A DNA stretch of 35,156 bases from Rhizopus sp. PT2906. Its lineage: Eukaryota > Mucoromycota > Mucoromycetes > Mucorales > Rhizopodaceae. The stretch covers positions 1 to 35,156 of the forward strand of contig JAMYHX010000457.1 of assembly GCA_025529335.1 (NCBI GenBank). The letters run 5' to 3'. How positions within the stretch are numbered: position 1 is the first letter of the stretch; each line of letters opens with the position of its first letter. The translations under genes and the position numbers were made by a program. Positions 1-11,303 of this stretch are shown one piece after another. The notes beneath the pieces are model-generated. The model saw nothing but the letters and a program-made list of their open reading frames with translations. It made no database searches and was not told the origin of the DNA.

Positions 1-2700
1 AAAGGAAATCTGCCAAGGATTTTTGAGTTCCTACAGGTATTTTTTTGAGTCAGAGTTGAGTCTGAAGGTTCATATACAGTCTGATAGCCAAAACGTCAGA
101 TGCGTTGTTAGAAATATTCACAGGAATATGCGAAATTTAATTGGTGGAAATCCTTACTTTGCATATGTATCAGCAATCAAAGGTAAATAGGACTAAGGCA
201 TAGTCATATCTGAGTGATTTCCTTCCTAGATTATGGCTCGAATAGTGTAAATGAGCAATGGCTCTGTTAAAAATAAGATAATCTAGTCTGTACCCAAGGT
301 TTGAGCTATAATTTGGTTAAAAGTTATAGATTTCATAAAATAACGCTTTGTTCATCATATACGGGTTGACTTGTAGTCTTCTCTTTTAAATTTGCGAAAG
401 CTCTTAGCCACAGTACTCCTACTCATGTTTCCGTGTTCTTTCAACAGTATCCAAGCCAAAAACTAATCATCAAAACCTAGTCTGTTATGTAGAAGCATGT
501 TGATGTTTGTGGAATATAAAATGTATTTCTATTGGAAACACAACACTTATGACAAAGTATAATGTAATACCTTCTCCATGGTTTGTTTTCTCTACAGTGT
601 GAATTTGAAAAAGGTAATTTGGTTTGAGAAGCATATAGAAACCATGGAAAAGGTCCGATGATCATTCTATGAATAAGCTCGTCTACTGATTGCTACTGAA
701 ATAAGTACCGTGGCAGTGTTCTAGCTTTTCCTTTATGAGTCAAATGAAAGAAACCGGATAAACTACGACCTAAGACCAACTGTGTACGTTTCTTTCCTTA
801 ATAGATTTTAATTTATCCGCAATTTTCTGAGCTACGCATGCTTAGGAAAACGTCAGAATGATCAACACATCTATTACAGCATAACATAGACATGCTTCAA
901 CAAATACAAATTTATTACAAAATATGCTAGGAGGGAAATATTATTGTTTGAACATCCTAAGCTTGGCTATCTTCACTTGTTCTGGTAAATGGATTGTTAT
1001 TCCAGTGACCCTTTCGCCGACAATGACTCAAAATGAAATCCGGGCTGCCTCGTAAAATGAAGAATAGTGTGGCTGTGTAATCATCAAGGATACTCTTTTG
1101 TTCCAATGCTGTACAAATCAAGTCCGCCATCCCTTAGGTTGCACACAATCTATTGTAATGAAGTGATGCACACTATCAAATCATTGAATAGTATGTAAAG
1201 AGTGCGTGTTGATGATTTCAAATACACATATTAACAATTTTACAATAAATAGACATATTCGATATTCTTACATCTCACTTTTGGGAGTCACCACCTGCTT
1301 TATCGGATTTGACTATAAGATAGTAAATGTTACTTTATGTTTATGCTAATGGAATCGACATATAAATTTACGAGATCATAGGGTAAAGATAGAAAACACG
1401 CACTACTCAATGAATAGGTACAGTTGTAGCACTTACCATATAATACTTAATCGTACGACATTGTTCCAAGAATGAGACTGACAACAAACCACTTCCAGAG
1501 AGCGCCATTCTCAATCCTCACAGGTCTAGTAATGATCCTATTTGGATATACAATGATGTCTGTAATAGTAAGCTTTCTTTCTTTCTTCATAATAAAGAAG
1601 TTGTATAGTGGCCTATCAACGTATATCTGTAATTATTCTTTATTACTATTTGTCTACATCACTAACGTTACTCTTTTAGATTTGGAAGTGTGTCAAGAAA
1701 CATTCCTAAATTAAATTTGAAATTTAATGGAATTGTTATTGAACTGGTATCGAATGAATTAAAAGTATGAAAACTCGTCATCTTTTGTTGAAGCAATAGA
1801 ACAAGAACTTGCGGCCGAACTGTACAATCATTAACCAACTATATTACCTAAGTGGATGAAAGATCAATGAACTGATGTTGTTGGCTTTATCGGTAAGTAT
1901 ACGCAGAGTATGCATCGATTTACCAAAAAAGAAGACGACCTAGCCCTTTCCTTAGGATCAACCGGTTTATATCGGAGCCCAGGGACAGCCTATTTGTATC
2001 TTCTGTTGTTACAAGCCTCTTTCTACCAACCGATCCCAACCATTGTTTGTTTGGAAGGTAACATATATATTATTACATTATTTAACAAAATTTTGCATGA
2101 AACAAAGCTATCTGCATGGTGTCATCAATCTTTTGTAAAGCACAATGGCTGAACAACAGATGGAGAAAGAGTTAATCGGCCTGACTCGCATCTCTTTTCT
2201 GCCGGAAGAAGACAAAAAGTTTCACTCCTCCCCTTCCTTTGATTTTCTTCATGCCAAAATCCAATCGCGTTAAGAGAACGCGGGCCGATATTTTGTAGGG
2301 AATAAAAATATCCTCTAAGCCTTTTTCTATTTTTATATTATTGTTATTACATCTATATTGACTTGCGAGAGAAAAGTTTGCAAATAGTCAAAATTTCGCC
2401 AGCAAACTATGGCCAGTAATGTCTGCAGCATTGACATTGATATTCATGAATATGAGTGCTCCATACTTCCCCACAAATATGAACAATATTGAATCCCAGT
2501 TTACTGCAATTCTCGTGGCACGAATAAACGGCTGTCTACTACGGAAAAACTGATTACTATTGATCCCGGATAAGCATGCAGATAACGTCATATGCCGTAT
2601 TTGGACAATTAAAGAGCATAGCCAGAACGCCTGACCTACGTTGCGTTTGTTAATTCCCTGGGCTAATTATTACAAAAGGGGTAGCGGAAAAAGTAATGCC
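1..2700. other. Gene-free AT-rich region
   Basis: No reading frame in this stretch resembles a known family. The longest open frames are about 80 codons (1472-1714 and 1910-2152, plus strand). They lack recognisable domains and show no convincing exon joins to neighbours. I see no tRNA, rRNA or long inverted repeat. It is probably decayed intergenic or transposon-derived DNA, but that is inference. Confidence 0.5.
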
Positions 2701-2752
2701 TAAACGAAATAACCGTCACCCTTTTCCAGGACCCTAATGATTTATGCAACCC

Positions 2753-2760
2753 TATAAATA
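2753..2760 (+). promoter_or_regulatory. TATA box of the P450-reductase gene
   Basis: A perfect TATAAATA lies 50-57 bp upstream of the ATG at 2810 and is followed by a T-rich leader. Similar boxes stand upstream of other genes in the window, which supports the ATG choice. Confidence 0.6.
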
Positions 2761-2809
2761 ATTGCGTTCCTCCTTTTTTTTTATTCTTTTCTTATAACTC
2801 ATAATAATC

Positions 2810-5800
2810 ATGACAGAAATAACTGTAAGAGCATTACTTTTACATAACAAAGCGGATAAGAATGGAGAAATCGTCGAATATACAGAGGATACAAGTATGC
2901 CCATCTTTCGTTCTTTCATTGCAAAAAGGCTTGGTCTATTCGTTCCATTAAATGAAATCCTCATATACGATCTTAAACAGAAGGAGTTAACTGATATGGA
3001 GAGTATCAGACAACAGGAAATCATTTACATATCCGTACTCGGTGGCATTAAAGATAAAATCCCTGGTCCAAGAAAGCTCCCTTTTATAGGAAACATTTAT
3101 GATCTTTTACCAAACCTGTAAGATAGATTTTTTTGCGAGTACAAAGAATGAAGTATTTACATCTTCTCAATAGCATCGAAGGCTTAAAGGTTCTCTTTGA
3201 CAATTATGGGCCCATCATTGATATTTCTTTGTTTGAGACGCGAATGATTTCCACAAATGATCCGGTGATTGCTGAAGCATTTGCTAAAGAGTCCGAATTT
3301 ATCACCAAGATTATCTCAGGAGGCTTACAAGAGATCAAAGAGTTTGCTGGAAGTGGTTTATTTACTTCCAATACGTCTGATCCTGACTGGCAATTGGCTC
3401 ACAAACTTTTAATGCCTGCATTCAGTCCTCGTGCAATTAAAGTAAAGTTACACTTCATTGTTACACCAACTGATCTAATATTTTTTTTTCAGGCTTACCA
3501 ACGTGAAATGGCTGTGATAGCACAACAGACGATCAAGGTGTTTGAATCATTCTCTCCAGAAGAGCCCGTAGAGATCCTAAAGTGGACTACTAACCTCACT
3601 TTTGAAACAATTGGTAAAGTTGGCTTTGGTTATGATTTCCATCTACTTGACAGTCGAGACACACCACAACACCCATTCATCATTGCCATGAACTACTGCT
3701 TAAAGCAAGCTTTTACGCGCTTTAAACAACCTCGGTTTATAAAGAGCCTTCCTCTGGAAATGAACTATCGCTTTGATCGAGAGCTTAATCTGATGCATAG
3801 AATTGTCGATGAGGTTGTCCTAGAAAGAAAGAATAGCCCAGATGCCAAAAACTCGGAAAAGGATTTGCTAGGATTTATGTTGAACGCCCGTGATGAACAC
3901 AACTTGGGCTTAAGTGATGAAAACATTAGAGATCAGATCGTTACATTCTTGATCGCTGGTCATGAAACAACATCCGCTACACTTGCATTTACCCTCTATG
4001 AGTTTGCAAGAAATCCTAGTGTTCAACAAAAGGTGCTGCAAGAAATCGCTGATGCTGGTATCACGCACGACAAGATTCCGTCTTCAGAACAAATCAACAA
4101 GCTTCGCTATCTTCGACGATGCATGAAGGAAACGCTGAGACTATACACACCAGTACAGGTCATCAACAAAACCTGTATCAAAGATTGTGTCGTCTCTGGT
4201 GGCTATCTCATCAAAGGAGGAACGACTGTTAATGTGACCTCTCAGGCAATGCATTGGAATCCAAAGGTATACCCAGAACCCTACAAGTATGATCCCGATC
4301 GATGGTCTCCTGAAGAAGAACAGAAGCGATCTCGTTTCGCTTGGTTGCCTTTCAGCAATGGTCCTCGTGCATGTATAGGTATGGCTTTTGCCATTCAAGA
4401 ATTTTTAACTGTGGTTTCTATGCTACTTTCTCGATTTGAATTCAAATACGGTATATTATTTACATGAAAACAAAAAAACGAACTATGTTTCCTCTTCTTA
4501 CCTTTCTTTTCATTAGACGGACCACCTATTCAGAGAGATTCAGCTAGCCCTACAGCTCGCCCCCTTAACTTTTTTGTCCATATACATCCTAGAACCAACA
4601 TGCCAAAGCCTTCTAACGCGAGTGAGAGCGGAGAGACTATACCAATTCAAAAGACGACAGAGCCAACCATTGACATGACTCGTCCTATATCAGCAAATAT
4701 TAGACCATTACCCCCTATCACCTTTCTCTATGGCACTCAAACTGCTACATCTCAAGATTACGCAGACCAGTTGGCAAAGCAGGCAGCAAACTTTGGATTT
4801 TCCGATATAACTGTTTGTACTATGGATAAGTGGAAGGTGCTAAAGGAAGGAAAATACAATGGACCAAAGGATAAACATGGCGATGGGGAGCTCTTGGTTA
4901 TTTGTACAGCTACTTACAAGTAAGTTTGATAAATAATGACATATTACATGAACCTGACAATATTCTTATAGTGGATTACCTCCGGATTCCGCTGAACAAT
5001 TTGATCTGTTCCTTAACACCGCCTCTGAAAGAAACAACAAGACAATCTTGGAAGGACTTTTGTATACTGTGTTTGGCTGTGGAAATAAACAGTGGCGAAC
5101 GTATCAACAGTTTCCTATAAAAATTGATAAGGCTCTTGAAGAACTTGGCGCAGAAAGATTCTTCCCTGCTGGTCAAGGTGATGCTGATAAAGACATTGAT
5201 TCTGATTTCCAGGATTGGTAAGTTTTTATCATTAACCAACTTATTTCTTGTTGCTCATTCTATAAAAAGGGCAAAACATTTCTGGATGCACACTTTACAA
5301 TACTATAGTATCAAGCCTAACCCTGAAAGCAATATGGTTCCTTTCACTTCAATGCAAGGCCAATCAGATATCCATGTAGAAATCAAATATGTTGAGGATG
5401 TGCCTGAAACTCAAAGCAGACCTGTATCCGCAAACGCAACCATCCTGACTCGACGAGAGCTGCAATCACCAGATGCAGGTAGAAGCACTTGTCATATTGA
5501 AATTGACGTATCCAAGCTTCCTCCCGTGGATTCTGAAGCATTGTATAAACCTGGTGATCATTTAGAAATACTGCCTGCAAATAGTCCATCACTCGTCTCT
5601 CGTATTGCAGAAAGCTTTGGCTTCGATTTGGATGCCGTGTTTGAAGTTGTACCAGAGTCTCTCAAGGGTGTTTCTCCTCGCTCGCTAGCAGCAGAAATCC
5701 GTGGCCGATCTTCTGTCAGAGACGCGTTGACCTACTACGCAGACTTGCTCTCACCTCCCTCTCGCAGCTTGCTCTCTGTATTTGAACAAGAGCTGCGCCA

Positions 5801-6638
5801 AGTAGATCCTGACTCTGCTTCTCGATTTTACAAACTGGCTATACTTGGAGACGACAATCGTGATCAATATGGACAGTTCATTATAACATGTCGCACAATA
5901 GCCGACCTAAGCGATCAGTTCCCGCAAGTTAAAAGGCTCGATTTTGCCGCCTTCTTAGGTACTGTGCATGTAATGCAACCTCGTCGATACTCCATCTCCT
6001 CCTCATCGCGTGTCCATGGTCACAACGCGACAATCACAGTAGGCGTAGTGGATGATGTTGTGAACGATAAACATTATCCTGGTCTGGCCTCATCATACCT
6101 CTCTCAAGCCCCTACAGGGTCTCCCATCTCTGCTTCCTTTAGATCCTCAAGCGGTATCTTTAACTTACCTGATGATCCACGTATACCTCTTATTATGGTT
6201 GCAGCAGGAACAGGCATTGCTCCATTCATGGGCTTCTTACAAGAACGATCACTTCAACCTAATGCTGCTCCTTCTACCCTCTTCTTTGGATGTCGACACC
6301 CTGAACATGATCATATCTACAAAAAGGAACTAGACGAATTCTTAAATAAGGGTGTCCTTTCAGATGTGCATGTTGCCTTTTCTAGACTCAACCCAGAATC
6401 TAGCGTAAAATACGTACAGCATGAAATTCTTCAACACGATGCTGCTCTTTGGGAACTGCTCCAGAACGGTCCATCCAAATTAGGCGCTCATGTCTATGTG
6501 TGTGGTGCTGGTGCAATGAGTAGAGAGGTTCGAAAGGCATTTGGTGCTATCGCTGTCAAGTTTGGCGAAAAGGACGCTGATGGCTTCATAGACAGATTGA
6601 TCGAAGAGAAGAGATACAAAGAAGATGTATGGGGTTAA
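2810..6638 (+). CDS. Self-sufficient cytochrome P450 / NADPH-P450 reductase fusion (CYP505/P450foxy-BM3 type) with N-terminal ubiquitin-like segment
   Basis: A monooxygenase fused to its own reductase; family members hydroxylate fatty acids or related lipids, though this substrate is unknown. Proposed exons are 2810-3117, 3174-3441, 3493-4450, 4517-4919, 4972-5217 and 5270-6638, with introns of 56, 51, 66, 52 and 52 nt. They join in frame to 1183 aa, against about 1050-1070 for BM3 and P450foxy. P450 domain about 84-520: PGP start, I-helix AGHETTS (347-353), ExxR KETLR (E405, R408), heme loop FSNGPRACIG with ligand Cys486. FMN domain from about 578 (FLYGTQTATS). FAD domain has RRYSISSSS (about 965). 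NADPH site has AAGTGIAPFMGF (about 1036) and the usual aromatic C-terminus EDVWG. No membrane anchor is visible, so it is probably soluble. Oddity: residues 1-79 form an extra beta-grasp-like segment ending LGG. A 29-nt first intron (3118-3146) is also phase-compatible but seems too short. Confidence 0.93.
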
Positions 6639-6738
6639 TATGTATTTTGTTGGTTATCATCGTTTTATATTTTATTGTACGATAAATGGAATTAAAAAAA
6701 AGGGAAGGAATTGATCTACATAAATATACATTTTGCAT

Positions 6739-8863
6739 TTATCTTCTATTGTTCTTTTTTGATTTTGGTGTAAATGCCATTTCCATACCACCCAAAGCAG
6801 TACGTGACACTTTGTGTCCTTCTCTCTGGACTCGACTACTCTCTGATTTCAATCTAGCTGCAAATGACTTCTTGCCATCGTTTCTGCTTGTGATTCGGCC
6901 ACCTTCTGTACCCATGCTCATCTTTATCTTCTTCTTTTGCACATGACCAGTTCTTACAGATGTGATTGTTGGCTGTCTATCTCGCACCAGTAATCCACGT
7001 TCCTTACGAATCTTGGATACAATATCATCTTCGCTGTCAGAGTCGCCATCTTTAGAGGCATCATCAGAATCTGAAGCGTCACGAACATTGTTTCTGTTTT
7101 CTTCTTCCATTTCTTCATCTTCTTCGTCTTCATCATCAGAATTCATTTGCTTCTTTTTCTATAAAAGAAATATCAGTAAGAGTGTTACAGAGAGAAAAAG
7201 CTTCACTTACAGCTATAGGATGCAACAATTGATATTCTTTAGACTGTTCATCCACCTGGAAGTCAGGATCAGCAAACATATCAGCAAAACGACTATCTTG
7301 CAAGAGTTCGCTTTTGCCGCTCTTCTTGCCATCTCCTTCAGACATGAGTTCCTTAGCCAATGCCTTGTTGACTGAGGGCAGTTGTTTGACGGCACGAATA
7401 CGTGATTGACGTTCCTTTTCAACCTTTTCTTTAACAACACGATCCTTGTACTCGTCATAAGCGAAGGGATTAGCAATGAGTCTAGCCTTTTCATAAAGTC
7501 GAAGATCAACAAAGAAACCGTGCATGTAGGCTTTGAGGACGTTGGTACCCATAAGGTGCTCCAATCCAAGTGCCTTGAGTTCTTTGCGAGTGATAAACTT
7601 GTATTCATCGTAAATATCACGGTTAGGGTTTTCTTCCATTTCTTCTGTAAGGTTTTCCAAGAAGGAGGCCCAGCGAGGAGCAGGACCAAGTTGAGGAATA
7701 AAGTAGGCACCCATTTGAATACCTTCGTTTGCTGTGTAAATCAAGCCGCTGTCTTCCACTGTGCACACGTCATTAATATCTGTCTCGGGTTCAATTGAAG
7801 TAAAGTGTTTTCCGTTTGCACGGTCCCAGATCTTGACAATCTTGCAATCAGACACAATCACTTTATCCCCTGCTGTCTCTGAGTCACTTGCACTTCCTTT
7901 ATGGAAATGTATGCTCTTGATGGGGAAACCATATTGATGATCTTTCACAATTGTCGGCATAGGAGAACGTAAATCATAGAGTAAGGTGTGACCTGTTGTT
8001 GTGCCCACAGCCATAGTCAATCCATCATTTCTAAACTTTAACGCTGATACTTCTAATGGTGAACCGTCGTCTCTTCCATATGACTCTGGAACTTCGAGAT
8101 TAGATAATAAACCGACACGCGATTTTGATCGTGGGTCCCATAACTCGACTGTTCCTCTTGCTGTACCAAGACCGAAAAGCTGATGAGCAGGGTTAATTTC
8201 GACGCAGTTGACACCTTCTTCGGCATCAGTCGTAATTGAATTTAAGAAACGTCCCTGATCCAAATTTAATCTGTACACTTCGTTTCCTGAAGCACTGAGT
8301 AAAAGATCGCATGAAGGAAAATGGTATGCGAGATCACGACCAAACTTTGGTATTCTTGTACGGTAATGAATGCCGCCTTGAGCATGAAGTTCGACCGATC
8401 GATCGTTTTGTAAAAGTGCTTGCTTTGTCCAATCCTCAGACAAGATCTAGCTTCTAAATGAGCTACATGCATCATGCACATCATCTATTTTAGTTTACCT
8501 CAAAATTAAGAGTTTCAGCATCGGTATGACGCTCGAATTTCATGGACATGTCTGCATATTCAAATACTCTCATTTGTGGTTTATATGTGCCTGTTGCTAC
8601 AACAAACTTTCCATCTCGGGTTGTTTTTATACGATTAGATGCTTCTGGGAATTCAAAGTCTTGTATAAGTTCAACTCTTGTTCGATAATCTATATAGGAA
8701 TTAGATCTAGTGGATAATCAATAAAATAAAGACACTTACCAAAATCTCTTTTTAATTGCTTTTTCTTTTGACGAGCAAGCCAATCGGGAATAGCTCTGGA
8801 GCCAAGTCCTCCAGAGACAGTATATACTTTGATATTATTAGCTGTTGTAACTTGTAAGACCAT
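6739..8863 (-). CDS. NOL10: NOL10/Enp2, nucleolar WD40 ribosome-biogenesis protein
   Basis: Small-subunit processome factor needed for 18S rRNA maturation (yeast ENP2, human NOL10). Exons on the minus strand are 8863-8740, 8689-8499, 8446-7211 and 7158-6739, with introns of 50, 52 and 52 nt. They join in frame to 656 aa, close to human (688) and yeast (707). The N-terminus has the family start (VKVY-like strand, then PDWLARQKKK). The WD40 part carries RTRIPKFGRDLAYHFPSCDL, EVYRLNLDQGRFLN, AVGTTTGHTLLYDLRS and KDHQYGFPIKS. The conserved block LGPAPRWASFLENLTEE follows, then AYMHGFFVDLRLY and the NUC153-type segment FADMFADPDFQVDEQSKEY. The C-terminus is acidic (about 520-565) and then basic, as expected for a nucleolar protein. 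It is convergent with the P450 gene, with 100 bp between stop codons. I see no truncation. Confidence 0.96.
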
Positions 8864-9264
8864 ATTTTTGCTTTAATGATAAAAAGAGAAAAAAGTAGTA
8901 AAGAACAAGTGAAGTTTGCGCCACTTACACTGTTAGAAGAAATTCGGTCACACGTAGGCTGTAACCTCAGTGGCTTTATGTTTGTAATAATTCAAACGCA
9001 GACATTAAGCTCGTTGTCATGACAACCGCACCATGTTTGTATGACACCTCGCCAACCGCACGCAACGGATACTTTCTTTTCTGTCTCATGTGATGAAAAA
9101 TTAAACTTTATGTCTAAGCTAACAGACATCATCTCTTTGGCGTCTTTTAAAGGGATGAAACCATTGATTGTCGATCAAGTAAGGGGGGTAAAGGGGTTGA
9201 GTTTAAAATAAACAACAACCTGATTAAAAATTTTATTTTTCTTTTTCTCTTTTTTCATATAAAC
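8864..9264. promoter_or_regulatory. Divergent promoter region between NOL10 and the peroxiredoxin-like gene
   Basis: About 400 bp separate the two divergent ATGs. Two AGGGG stress-response-like elements lie at 9182-9186 and 9192-9196, about 70-80 bp upstream of the peroxiredoxin-like ATG. AGGGG is the core of the yeast STRE bound by Msn2/4-type zinc fingers; whether this fungus uses it is inference. The rest is T-rich leader sequence. Confidence 0.35.
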
Positions 9265-10154
9265 ATGGTGACTTTATTGACAGAGGAGCAAGGAGAAGAT
9301 GTTTTGATTAGTAAAAGAAGAAGGCTATGTGAGAATGATGAGCATGACAGTACGATGATAAATCCAGTACAGCGATTTTTTGGTGAATGCATGGTTGCAC
9401 CAGATTTTAATTGCGCATCCATTTATAATAATCAAATCAGCCGAGTTCAGTTATCCACTCTCCTTGGTCAATATAAAGCTGTGGCCCTCTTCTTTTATGA
9501 GGGAGACTTGTAAGTTGAAGAAGAAAGAATGAGTTAAGGAAGGGAGTGCTGATATTACTTAAAGTACACCGAGTGCAAGCAAAGATTTGATGTCTATAAA
9601 GTGAGTCTTTTGGATTCATATTAAAACCTGTCTAATTATTGTATCATCAGTCATCATGTTGCAAGATTTGAATCATTAAATACAATTCCATTAGCTATGT
9701 CTGCAGATACAGAAATGGTGCATTCAGCTTATATTCATTCAGAACTTGGCTTTACACCTTCCTTTCCTCTAGGTAAATATGAATAACGAAATATTGATGG
9801 ATGTTGACACATTGTACATAGTGGCAGATACCACCCGCTCTGTGTCTCGACATTTTAATACAATTCATCCATCCACTGGATTTACGCATAGAGCCGTATT
9901 TATTATTGATAGAACAAGAAAGATTCGATTTTCATTTGTCATTGAAGATAGTAGAATTATGCATTCTATGGATACCATTTGTTCCTTTGTAAGTTTTCCT
10001 TTTTTTTATGTATTCTTTTGAAGCTAATTCTCTTTTCTTGAAAAGTTATCAACATTTTAACTTATTAAAGCCTTTTATTATTATTTAAACTACTCGTATA
10101 CAGTATTTTGCGTTTGAAAATACAATAGTTATGCAGCTAGTAACAAAGAAATAA
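9265..10154 (+). CDS. Peroxiredoxin-fold protein lacking the peroxidatic cysteine; 3' end uncertain
   Basis: Proposed exons are 9265-9509, 9565-9600, 9651-9772 and 9822-9988, then possibly 10104-10154. The first four give 190 aa in frame. The AhpC/TSA order is clear: VAPDFN, then QLSTLLGQYKAVALFFYEGDFTP, RFESLNTIPLAMSADTE, HSELGFTPSFPLVADTTRSV, HPSTGFTHRAVFIIDRTRKI, and VGRSVDEV-like SRIMHSMDTI. In active enzymes the loop is FTPGC-T or FTFVC-P; here it is FTPSAS, so the cysteine is replaced by Ala (residue 86). Exon 2, which holds this loop, is only 36 nt and its phase is fixed by both joins. The protein may be a non-catalytic or chaperone-like relative. The first 40 residues (with KRRRL) are not part of the fold. 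The end is unclear: a last exon gives 206 aa, read-through of the donor at 9989 stops at 10021. No acceptor joins it cleanly to the downstream peroxiredoxin-like text. Confidence 0.72.
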
Positions 10155-10159
10155 AATCC

Positions 10160-10715
10160 AGTGCAAAAGTATCAACGGACTGGGAGAATTCATATCTCTC
10201 TGTTTTTGATACTCTACATATAAGATTGCCAACAGGAACATCTACTAATACAAGCCCCATGCCAATACCTAGAGTATATATTAGTCACCAGTTTATTCTT
10301 CCTCTGAATACACTATTTCACAATGTATGCTTACCCATCATTAAGTATCCTACTGTTACAAATGAATTTACTTGGCTTGGGTTCTTCTTGGCTAAGCATG
10401 CAAGCATATCTCTTCATGTTTTAAGGAGCTTGATGCGGCCATCGTCCAAGTATTTGTCATCGACTTCTGTCACTTGATCTCTCCCAATCTTACAAGAGCC
10501 GAGTTCATCATACCCCATACATGAAAAGCATATCCACCTTGGAGCCAATAACTTTCCTTGCTCTTCTCTCTTCTAAATCCAAGCTTCTATTGTTATTTTT
10601 TGCAAGGGAAACTGAAGCACTGCTTCTTTCGCCAACCTTTGCTGTTATGTGCTTATCATTGAAGAGGTTGTACACGAATGGCCATATCCTATGGGATATG
10701 CCTGCTTCTGAATAA
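10160..10715 (+). pseudogene. Frame-broken peroxiredoxin-like remnant
   Basis: Three plus-strand frames each carry pieces in the order of a peroxiredoxin. One frame ends with a KVSTDWENS stretch like the C-terminal TPxxW of the family, then SHQFILPLN. A second has FKELDAAIVQVFVIDF (from 10420), like the helix-strand after the active site. A third has HEKHIHLGANNFP (from 10520) and later YVLIIEEVVHEWPYPMG (near 10646), like the NFPLLSD and VIDKEGVV parts. An alternative frame near 10497-10715 has RETEALLLSPTFAV. Stops and frame changes separate them, and no intron set I tried restores a full protein. It could be a decayed tandem copy or a second domain of the upstream gene. The resemblance is by eye and moderate. 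Confidence 0.4.
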
Positions 10716-11303
10716 GGAAAACGCTACATGCACCAGAAGTTAAATTAATTCTACGGGCACTGTCTCTACCCATTATCTATGAAATCGTCCAACAAAACTA
10801 ATCATTACCTTGGCTTTGTTTATTTTCAAGAAAAAGAAATGTTATTTATTTTAATTTATGTCGTCAGTTGATTAACAAAGACGTAAGAACATGTGTAATT
10901 ATAATGAATTCATATTTTATATCAAAGAGAGTGAACCGGACAGCCTTAGGTTAGGCAGAGACTTTGGTAATGTAGAGTTGTGAAGTGACAACATAGATAG
11001 CGGCCGTAGCATTAGCCTATTTTCTGGTGTATATAGTGTTGGCCAAAAAAAAAAAAAAAAAAAAAAAAACATTATACATTTAAAGGAAAATAAAGCGTAG
11101 AGCATGTACCACATTGGAAGCCAGAGTTGAGTCAACAAGGATTGTTTTAGGAATAATATACATTTATTAGGCGTTTAATTAATGATCACAGCAATGTTCA
11201 AGCAAAAGCCGGTGCTACGTAAAAAGAAATAAACATATTTCATTGCATATATTATCTAGTGTTTTTACTGCTTGACAAAGTTGATTCAGTATGGAACCTT
11301 TTT
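10716..11303. other. Non-coding spacer with 3' region of KICS2 homologue
   Basis: No credible gene is seen. The stretch holds a 25-A run at 11045-11069 and the presumed 3' UTR of the minus-strand KICS2-like gene next to 11304. Confidence 0.5.
11045..11069. repeat. Poly-A tract (25 A)
   Basis: An uninterrupted run of 25 A follows TAGTGTTGGCC. The GGCCAAAA start recalls Tc1-like inverted-repeat ends, but I found no mirrored partner. It may be only a homopolymer. Confidence 0.7.

Noticed and set aside
1472..2270. Open frames of 80, 80 and 41 codons (1472, 1910, 2145) as genes
   Set aside because: No domain, no credible splice partners, and composition like random AT-rich DNA.
2752..3024. Minus-strand frame over the start of the P450 gene
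   Set aside because: Overlaps the ubiquitin-like exon and has no family resemblance; a shadow frame.
3118..3146. A 29-nt first intron in the P450 gene
   Set aside because: Phase-compatible, but every other intron is at least 45 nt. The 56-nt alternative ending at 3173 is also in phase, has a pyrimidine-rich acceptor and aligns better with the BM3 start.
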